The notes under the pieces are model-generated. The model did not search any database. It was given only the letters and a program-made list of their open reading frames with translations, and was not told where the DNA came from. This document shows positions 58,397-64,000 of a stretch of DNA of 64,000 nucleotides, piece after piece (the first letter of the stretch is position 1; every line of letters starts with the position of its first letter). This DNA comes from Paraburkholderia lycopersici (GTDB lineage: Bacteria; Pseudomonadota; Gammaproteobacteria; Burkholderiales; Burkholderiaceae). The stretch is taken from the NCBI RefSeq assembly GCF_900096975.1, contig NZ_FMYQ01000007.1, forward strand, positions 165,900-229,899, written 5' to 3'. A program made the position numbers and the translations under genes.

Positions 58397-59806
58397 ATGC
58401 AACGCGAGTCGAACGCACGCCCCGCAACGGGCAGCAAGGCAGGCGAGCCGGCGCTCAAGCAGACGCTCGGCACGTGGCAGTTGTGGGGCATCGCAGTCGG
58501 CCTCGTGATTTCCGGCGAATATTTCGGCTGGAGCTATGGCTGGGCCAGCGCAGGCACGCTTGGCTTCGTCGTCACAGCGCTTTTCGTGGCGGCCATGTAC
58601 GCCACGTTCATCTTCAGTTTCACCGAGCTGACGACCTCCATCCCGCATGCGGGTGGACCCTTCGCCTACGCGCGCCGCGCGTTCGGGCCCACGGGCGGCT
58701 ATCTCGCGGGCGCGGCCACGCTCGTCGAATTCGTGTTCGCGCCGCCCGCCATCGCGCTCGCGATCGGTGCGTACCTGCACGTGCAGTTTCCCGGGCTGGA
58801 ACCGAAGCATGCGGCCATGGGCGCCTATCTCGTGTTCATGGCGCTCAACATCGTGGGCGTTCAGATCGCGGCGACCTTCGAACTGATCGTCACGTTGCTC
58901 GCCATCTTCGAACTGCTCGTGTTCATGGGCGTGGTGTCGCCGGGCTTTGCGTGGTCCAACTTTCTCAAGGGCGGCTGGTCGGGCAGCGATCACTTCTCGC
59001 CTGGCGCTTTTCACGGCATGTTCGCCGCCATCCCGTTCGCGATCTGGTTCTTCCTCGCGATCGAAGGCGTCGCCATGGCCGCGGAGGAAGCGAAGAACCC
59101 GCGCCGCTCCATTCCCATCGCCTATGTGGCCGGCATTCTTACGCTCGTCGCGCTTGCCGTCGGCGTGATGGTGTTCGCGGGCGGCGCCGGCGACTGGACG
59201 AAGCTCGCCAATATCAACGACCCGCTGCCGCAGGCCATGAAGTTCATCGTGGGCGAGCACAGCGGCTGGATGCACATGCTCGTGTGGCTCGGGCTCTTCG
59301 GTCTCGTGGCCTCGTTTCACGGCATCATCCTCGGCTATTCGCGGCAGATTTTCGCGCTCGCCCGCGAAGGATATCTGCCCGCGTGGCTCGCGAAGATCCA
59401 TCCGCGCTTCAAGACGCCCTATCGCGCGATTCTCGCGGGCGGCGTGGTCGGCATCGCGGCGATCTACAGCGACGAGCTGATCCAGTTCGGCGGCCAGACG
59501 CTCACGGCCAACATCGTCACGATGTCGGTGTTCGGCGCGATCGTGATGTACATTGTGAGCATGGCGGCGCTCTTCAAGCTGCGTCGCGCGCAGCCGGCAA
59601 TGGACCGGCCGTTCCGTGCGCCGCTGTACCCGTTTTTCCCGGCATTCGCGCTCGTGGCGGCGCTCGTGTGCCTTGGCACCATGGTGTATTTCAATGCGCT
59701 CGTCGCGGCCGTGTTCGTAGCGTTTCTCGCGCTCGGCTATGCGTATTTCCTTGCCACGCGCACCCAGCGCGAGGCCATCCCGGATGAGGCGCTGCTCGAG
59801 GAGTGA
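58397..59806 (+). CDS. eat: Ethanolamine permease (APC superfamily)
   Basis: 469-residue transporter of the amino acid-polyamine-organocation family with about 12 hydrophobic helices. The opening LKQTLGTWQLWGIAVGLVISGEYFGWSYGWASAGTLGF is characteristic of the EutP-type/TIGR00908 ethanolamine permease. AEEAKNPRRSIPIAYVAGI follows the family EA-x-x-P-R-R-x-P motif. GAGGGAGAG lies 6 bases before the ATG at 58397. The downstream eutB and eutC fix the substrate as ethanolamine. Confidence 0.92.
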   Translation: MQRESNARPATGSKAGEPALKQTLGTWQLWGIAVGLVISGEYFGWSYGWASAGTLGFVVTALFVAAMYATFIFSFTELTTSIPHAGGPFAYARRAFGPTGGYLAGAATLVEFVFAPPAIALAIGAYLHVQFPGLEPKHAAMGAYLVFMALNIVGVQIAATFELIVTLLAIFELLVFMGVVSPGFAWSNFLKGGWSGSDHFSPGAFHGMFAAIPFAIWFFLAIEGVAMAAEEAKNPRRSIPIAYVAGILTLVALAVGVMVFAGGAGDWTKLANINDPLPQAMKFIVGEHSGWMHMLVWLGLFGLVASFHGIILGYSRQIFALAREGYLPAWLAKIHPRFKTPYRAILAGGVVGIAAIYSDELIQFGGQTLTANIVTMSVFGAIVMYIVSMAALFKLRRAQPAMDRPFRAPLYPFFPAFALVAALVCLGTMVYFNALVAAVFVAFLALGYAYFLATRTQREAIPDEALLEE

Positions 59807-59833
59807 GCCGCTGGTTTTGCAGGAGTCCATCGC

Positions 59834-61231
59834 ATGAACTATACGGAGACGATCGGCGCGCGCACCTACCGCTTCGCGGACCTCAGGACGCTGCTTGCCA
59901 AGGCAAGCCCGCTGCGCGCCGGCGACCAGCTCGCGGGCGTGGCGGCGGCGAGCGAGGAGGAGCGCGTCGCCGCGAAAATGGCGCTTGCCGCGGTGCCGCT
60001 CAAGGCGTTCCTCTCGGAGGCCCTGATCCCCTACGAGGATGACGAGGTCACGCGCCTCATCGTCGACGGCCACGACGCAGCGGCGTTCGCCGCCGTTTCG
60101 CACCTCACGGTGGGCGACTTTCGCGACTGGCTGCTTTCGGGCGCCGCGCATACCGAAGCGCTCGAGCGTCTCGCGCCGGGCCTCACGGCCGAGATGGTCG
60201 CGGCGGTGTCGAAGCTCATGCGCAATCAGGACCTGATCGCGGTGGCGAAAAAGCGCCCCGTGGTCACGCGCTTTCGCAATACCGTCGGCTTGCCGGGGCG
60301 CATGTCGGTGCGTCTGCAGCCGAACCATCCCACGGACGACGTGAAGGGCATCGCCGCCTCGATGCTCGACGGCCTGATGTACGGCTGCGGCGACGCGATG
60401 ATCGGCATCAATCCGGCAACGGACAGTCTCGCGGCCATCGTCAAGCTGCTCACGATGATCGACGGCTTTCGCGAGCGCTACCGCGTGCCCACGCAGTCGT
60501 GCGTGCTCACGCACGTCACCAACACGATCGCGGCGATCGAAAAAGGCGCGCCGGTCGATCTCGTATTCCAGTCGATTGCGGGTACCGAAAAAGCGAACGC
60601 GAGCTTCGGCATTTCGCTCGCGCTGCTCGCCGAGGCGCGCGAGGCGGCGCTGGCGCTCGGGCGCGGCACGGTGGGCGACAACCTCATGTACTTCGAGACG
60701 GGGCAGGGCAGCGCGCTCTCGGCGAACGCGCATCACGGCGTGGACCAGCAAACGTGCGAGGTGCGAGCTTATGCGGTCGCGCGCAAATTCGAGCCGTTCC
60801 TCGTCAATACGGTGGTGGGTTTCATCGGCCCCGAGTACCTGTATGACGGAAAGCAGATCATCCGCGCGGGCCTCGAAGATCATTTCTGCGGCAAGCTGCT
60901 GGGCGTGCCCATGGGTTGCGACATCTGTTACACGAATCACGCGGAAGCCGACCAGGACGACATGGACACGTTGCTCACGCTGCTCGGCGCGGCGGGCATC
61001 AACTTCATCATGGGCATTCCGGGCGCCGACGACGTGATGCTCAACTACCAGAGCACGTCGTTTCACGACGCGCTCTACGTGCGCGACCTGCTCGGACTGC
61101 GCCGCGCGCCGGAGTTCGAGGAGTGGCTGGAGACGATGGAGATTGCCGACGCGAAAGGCGCGTTGCTGCCTGGCTCGGCACGCGTGCCGCTGCTCGCGGG
61201 CGCGCACGAATGGATGGGGATCGACGCATGA
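59834..61231 (+). CDS. eutB: Ethanolamine ammonia-lyase large subunit EutB
   Basis: 465-residue catalytic subunit of the adenosylcobalamin-dependent lyase that converts ethanolamine to acetaldehyde and ammonia. Family motifs: TVGLPGRMSVRLQPNHPTDD, MYGCGDAMIGINPATD, QSCVLTHVTNT, ESIAGTEKANASFG-type loop (QSIAGTEKANASFG) and VPMGCDICYTNHAEADQDDMD. It starts 27 bases after the permease gene and its TGA overlaps the eutC ATG (ATGA). There is no microcompartment shell gene nearby, so this is the non-compartment assimilatory version common in Burkholderiales and Pseudomonas. Confidence 0.96.
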   Translation: MNYTETIGARTYRFADLRTLLAKASPLRAGDQLAGVAAASEEERVAAKMALAAVPLKAFLSEALIPYEDDEVTRLIVDGHDAAAFAAVSHLTVGDFRDWLLSGAAHTEALERLAPGLTAEMVAAVSKLMRNQDLIAVAKKRPVVTRFRNTVGLPGRMSVRLQPNHPTDDVKGIAASMLDGLMYGCGDAMIGINPATDSLAAIVKLLTMIDGFRERYRVPTQSCVLTHVTNTIAAIEKGAPVDLVFQSIAGTEKANASFGISLALLAEAREAALALGRGTVGDNLMYFETGQGSALSANAHHGVDQQTCEVRAYAVARKFEPFLVNTVVGFIGPEYLYDGKQIIRAGLEDHFCGKLLGVPMGCDICYTNHAEADQDDMDTLLTLLGAAGINFIMGIPGADDVMLNYQSTSFHDALYVRDLLGLRRAPEFEEWLETMEIADAKGALLPGSARVPLLAGAHEWMGIDA

Positions 61232-62055
61232 GCGACGCTGTCGAAAAGAACCCGTGGGGCGGCCTGAAGGCGTTCACGAACGCGCGCATTGCGCTCGGGC
61301 GCGCGGGCAATGGTTTGCCGACCGCGCCGCTGCTGGCCTTCAATTTGTCGCACGCCCAGGCGCGCGATGCCGTACATCAACCGCTCGACGCCGAAGCGTT
61401 GCGGCGCGCGCTCGAAGCGGAGGGTTTCGCCACGCTCGGCGTTCAGAGCGCCGCGCCGGACCGCCAGCACTATCTGCGCAGGCCGGATCTCGGGCGGCGT
61501 TTGTCCGAGGCGAGCCGGGTCGCGCTGGCCGGCTCGATGGAGCTAGCGGGTTCGGCGGGCTTGGTGGGGGCGGCGGGCTTGCTCAGGGGCGAGCCGCCCG
61601 ACGTCGTGTTCGTGATCGGCGACGGTCTTTCGGCGTTCGCCGCCGCAAAGCAGGCCGTGCCGCTGTTGCTCGCCGCGCGTGCGCGCCTGGCGGGCTGGCG
61701 CATCGGCCCTGTGGTCGTCGCGCGGCAGGCCCGCGTGGCGCTCGGCGACGAGATTGGCGAGCTGCTGGGCGCGAAGCTCGTGGCGATGCTGATCGGCGAG
61801 CGGCCCGGACTCAGCTCGCCCGACAGTCTCGGTGTCTATCTCACCTATGCGCCGAAGGTGGGCTGCCATGATGCGCAGCGCAACTGCATCTCCAATGTGC
61901 GGCCCGAAGGCCTGTCCTATGAGGCCGCCGCGCACAAGCTCCATTACCTCCTCACGCATGCCCGGCGGCTCGGGTTGACCGGCGTCGGGCTGAAAGACGA
62001 CAGCGACGCGACGCTGCCTGCGGGCGCGCAGGGCGGGAAGCTCACGGCGGCGTGA
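61228..62055 (+). CDS. eutC: Ethanolamine ammonia-lyase small subunit EutC
   Basis: 275-residue partner of EutB that helps bind adenosylcobalamin. Conserved segments: TNARIALGRAGNGLPTAPLLAFNLSHAQARDAVH (about 17-50), YLRRPDLGRRL, VVFVIGDGLSAFAAAKQAVPLL, RPGLSSPDSLGVYLTYAPKVGCHDAQRNCISNVRPEGLSYE. Overlaps eutB by four bases. A middle insert rich in Ala/Gly (MELAGSAGLVGAAGLL, residues 104-119) is slightly unusual. Confidence 0.95.
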   Translation: MSDAVEKNPWGGLKAFTNARIALGRAGNGLPTAPLLAFNLSHAQARDAVHQPLDAEALRRALEAEGFATLGVQSAAPDRQHYLRRPDLGRRLSEASRVALAGSMELAGSAGLVGAAGLLRGEPPDVVFVIGDGLSAFAAAKQAVPLLLAARARLAGWRIGPVVVARQARVALGDEIGELLGAKLVAMLIGERPGLSSPDSLGVYLTYAPKVGCHDAQRNCISNVRPEGLSYEAAAHKLHYLLTHARRLGLTGVGLKDDSDATLPAGAQGGKLTAA

Positions 62056-62260
62056 GCGTGCGGTATGCCCCGGCATCCGGCACGACATGCGATGCGCCGC
62101 GCCGGCGCGCACCTGGGTTGTGCATCCGTGGCGACGAATTGCGGTCGTGGCGCAGCGGGCCGCGCCGCGTCGTCTTGGCCTTTCCGCATACCGTTCGCGC
62201 TGGCGCGACTCTTGCGTCATGCAACGTCCGATCAAAGCAGGCGCGTGCTGGGAGGCAACA

Positions 62261-63289
62261 ATGAACGATACGGCTGAGCGCGGCGAGGCCACGGCCGACG
62301 AAACGCAACGCAACGCCCAGGGCGCGGCGATTCCGGTGGGCCGCCCCGTTATCAGCGTTGCGCACGACGCCGACGAGCAGGCGCGCAACCTCGTTGGCTG
62401 GCGGCAGACTTACGACCAGCTCGCGGCGGGGCGTTTCGTCGGCACGCTCACGGAGCTGCCGCTCGACACCATGAAGGTGTTTCGCGAGAGCACGAGCCAC
62501 ACGCTGCGCCAGGCGTGCGAGGTGCGCGGCGACGCGTACTGGTTCGGCATTCCGGTTGCGCGCGAAGGCGGGGTGCGCATCGACTCACAGCCTGTCGGGG
62601 CGGGGGCGTTCGCGCTGCGCCCTGGCAACGTCGAGTTCGAACTGCTCACGCCGGCGCAATTCTCGATTTACGGCGTCGTCGTGCGCGGCGACGTGCTGCG
62701 GCGCTATGCGGCCTCGGTCGAGCGCACTTCGATTCAGGAAAGTCTGCCGGGCGCCTCCGTCGTGGAAGCCGGAGCGGCGCGCATCGAGCGTCTTCGCGCG
62801 CTCCTCGCGAGTCGTCTCGACGAGGACCACGCGCGGGCCCCGGCGTCGAATGCGCCGCTTTCGGATTTCGAGCGCAACGAAATGCAGGCGGAAGTGCTCG
62901 CCGCGCTCTTCGAGGTCTTGACGGGAAGCGGCGAGCCGGTCGTCGAATCCAGCTCGCGGCGCCGCTGGATCGTTGCGCAGGCGCGCGATTACGTGCTCGC
63001 GCATCGCACGCGGCCGGTTGGCGTGCCGGAGCTTTGCGAGCAGTTGCACGTGAGCCGGCGCACGCTCCAGTACTGCTTTCATGACGTGCTGGGCATGGCG
63101 CCCGCAACCTACCTGCGCGCGCTGCGCCTGAACGGCGCGCGCCGCGACCTGTGCGGCCGGGCAGCCGGTTCGGTGCAGGACGTGGCCGCCGCCTGGGGCT
63201 TCTGGCATCTAAGCCAGTTCGCCACCGACTACCGGCGCATGTTCGGCATGCGGCCTTCGGAGGCGCTACGCGCCGCTGGGAATCGCTGA
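62261..63289 (+). CDS. AraC-family regulator of ethanolamine utilisation (EutR/EatR-like)
   Basis: 342-residue AraC-type protein. The C-terminal double helix-turn-helix (about 235-340; VGVPELCEQLHVSRRTLQYCFHDVLGMAPATYLRALRLNGARRDL, SVQDVAAAWGFWHLSQFATDYRRMFGMRPSEAL) is preceded by a ligand-sensing half (PLDTMKVFRESTSHTLRQACEVRGDAYWFGIPV). The close match to EutR/AdhR-like architecture and position after eutBC suggest it activates the eat-eutBC operon in response to ethanolamine or cobalamin. Start at ATG 62261, with GGGAGGCAACA upstream. It is on the same strand, 205 bases after eutC, so its own promoter is likely. Confidence 0.91.
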   Translation: MNDTAERGEATADETQRNAQGAAIPVGRPVISVAHDADEQARNLVGWRQTYDQLAAGRFVGTLTELPLDTMKVFRESTSHTLRQACEVRGDAYWFGIPVAREGGVRIDSQPVGAGAFALRPGNVEFELLTPAQFSIYGVVVRGDVLRRYAASVERTSIQESLPGASVVEAGAARIERLRALLASRLDEDHARAPASNAPLSDFERNEMQAEVLAALFEVLTGSGEPVVESSSRRRWIVAQARDYVLAHRTRPVGVPELCEQLHVSRRTLQYCFHDVLGMAPATYLRALRLNGARRDLCGRAAGSVQDVAAAWGFWHLSQFATDYRRMFGMRPSEALRAAGNR

Positions 63290-63446
63290 TCGCGCGGCAA
63301 GTTCTGAAATCTCGCGCTTCATTGTCGGGAAGCGTATTGAGTTTGCTTCCGGCACGAAAAGCGCAACGCATTTATTTCGAATGACGTGGCCGTGCGCGAC
63401 TCTTCCTGGGGGTATCCTTGATCGGGGTTTGCCTCCAGGTGGATAG

Positions 63447-63938
63447 ATGAATACCTTCGTCATGAACGACAGGGGACACACCCTTCGTTATCAGGATCTA
63501 TATTCCACGAAGAACGCCTTGGGGCCGCTTGTTTTCATTCACGGATTGGGATGTGCGTCGAGCAGCGACTACCCGCCGGTAGCAGCCTCCGGCCCATACC
63601 CTGAATGCAGATCGATTCTTGTCGATCTCATGGGCGCGGGTTTTAGCGACAAGCCAGCGGACGGAAAATATGCCTCGGATGCGCAAGCGGCTGTGCTCTC
63701 GAGTTTCATCGTCGGGCAGCATGTTACGGAGGTAAGGTTATTCGGCCATAGCGCTGGAGCGTTCATTGCCTTGAAGCTGGCAAAATACCTGCCGGTCCCG
63801 GTCGATACCCTGATCCTGTGCGCGCCCGGACTCACCGACTATGGCATTTCGATGTTGTCGGGAATCACGTCGATGAGCGAAGCTCAATTTGTCAACGGCG
63901 GTTTTCACTACAGCCGTAGTTATTGTTTCGTATACTAA
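63447..63938 (+). pseudogene. Alpha/beta hydrolase, apparently truncated by an in-frame stop
   Basis: 163 codons covering only the N-terminal part of an alpha/beta-hydrolase fold: oxyanion-hole HGLGCASSSDYPPV (about 31-44), LVDLMGAGFSDKP, and nucleophile elbow FGHSAGAFIALK (Ser about 101). The catalytic Asp and His, expected near residues 200 and 230-250, are missing because TAA at 63936-63938 ends the frame. The same frame stays open after the stop to the window edge (VSTTTVYMAMKEIAKAWERE). TACTAA-G-TTAGTA, a perfect dyad, surrounds the stop. The gene is either a pseudogene with a nonsense change or small insertion, or has an undetected frameshift; more cannot be said at the window edge. Confidence 0.6.
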
Positions 63939-64000
63939 GTTAGTACTACTACTGTGTATATGGCTATGAAAGAGATCGCTAAAGCATGGGAACGTGAACT

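Noticed and set aside
58091..61207. Very long open frame on the minus strand (over 1000 codons) across the M23, permease and eutB genes
   Set aside because: It is antisense to well-recognised genes, Arg/His/Glu-rich and matches no family; it results from GC-biased third codon positions.

Overview
The window is GC-rich (runs of codons with G or C in third position, very long antisense open frames) and gene-dense. Gene content points to a Burkholderiales chromosome or chromid, most like Paraburkholderia, Caballeronia or Burkholderia. The signs are a PhaB-type acetoacetyl-CoA reductase, an Azospirillum/Burkholderia-type oxidative L-arabinose pathway, AdoCbl-dependent EutBC with its own permease, an AI-2E family exporter, and many one- and two-component regulators. 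This is inferred from gene content; there is no rRNA or other marker in the window.

Layout. 1-4.7 kb: a branched-chain amino acid ABC transporter operon whose LivM permease and LivG ATPase are fused. 4.7-7.7 kb: a LytS/LytTR two-component system coupled to a DUF2306-like membrane protein, then an acetyltransferase. 7.8-13.5 kb: a complete RsbR-RsbS-RsbT stressosome operon whose downstream genes are an ATPase-phosphatase fusion, an RsbW-like/histidine kinase fusion and a double-receiver hybrid kinase. 14-18.5 kb: MlaC-like lipid-binding protein, AI-2E transporter with an extra soluble tail, a small protein and phaB. 18.8-20.9 kb: tyrosine recombinase and an LCM-family methyltransferase. 21.3-31.5 kb: oxidative L-arabinose catabolism (L-KDA dehydratase, L-arabinose 1-dehydrogenase, L-arabonate dehydratase) around a sugar ABC transporter operon and a FadR-type regulator, interrupted by a membrane protein of unknown function.

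31.6-35.6 kb: epimerase/LysR pair, OsmC/GntR pair and an acetyltransferase. 35.6-41.1 kb: a CSS-EAL phosphodiesterase with a small coupled ORF, followed by a 7-transmembrane histidine kinase, a hotdog thioesterase and an atypical response regulator. That trio resembles LqsS/LqsR- or PhcS-type cell-cell signalling loci without a recognisable signal synthase. 41.4-49.8 kb: single genes (flavin-binding oxidase fold, FRG-domain protein, NHL-repeat protein, AraC regulator, PRC-barrel protein, GAF-PAS-PAS-GGDEF cyclase). 49.8-56.5 kb: GlgX, a small monooxygenase, the remnant of a TonB-dependent receptor, and an OsmU/YehWXYZ-type osmoprotectant transporter. 57.2-63.3 kb: M23 peptidase, then ethanolamine permease, EutB, EutC and an AraC-type regulator. 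The last gene, an alpha/beta hydrolase, is cut short by an in-frame stop near the window edge.

The two most interesting systems are the stressosome wired directly to histidine kinases and the quorum-sensing-like kinase/thioesterase/regulator locus. No rRNA, convincing tRNA, CRISPR array or insertion sequence was seen.
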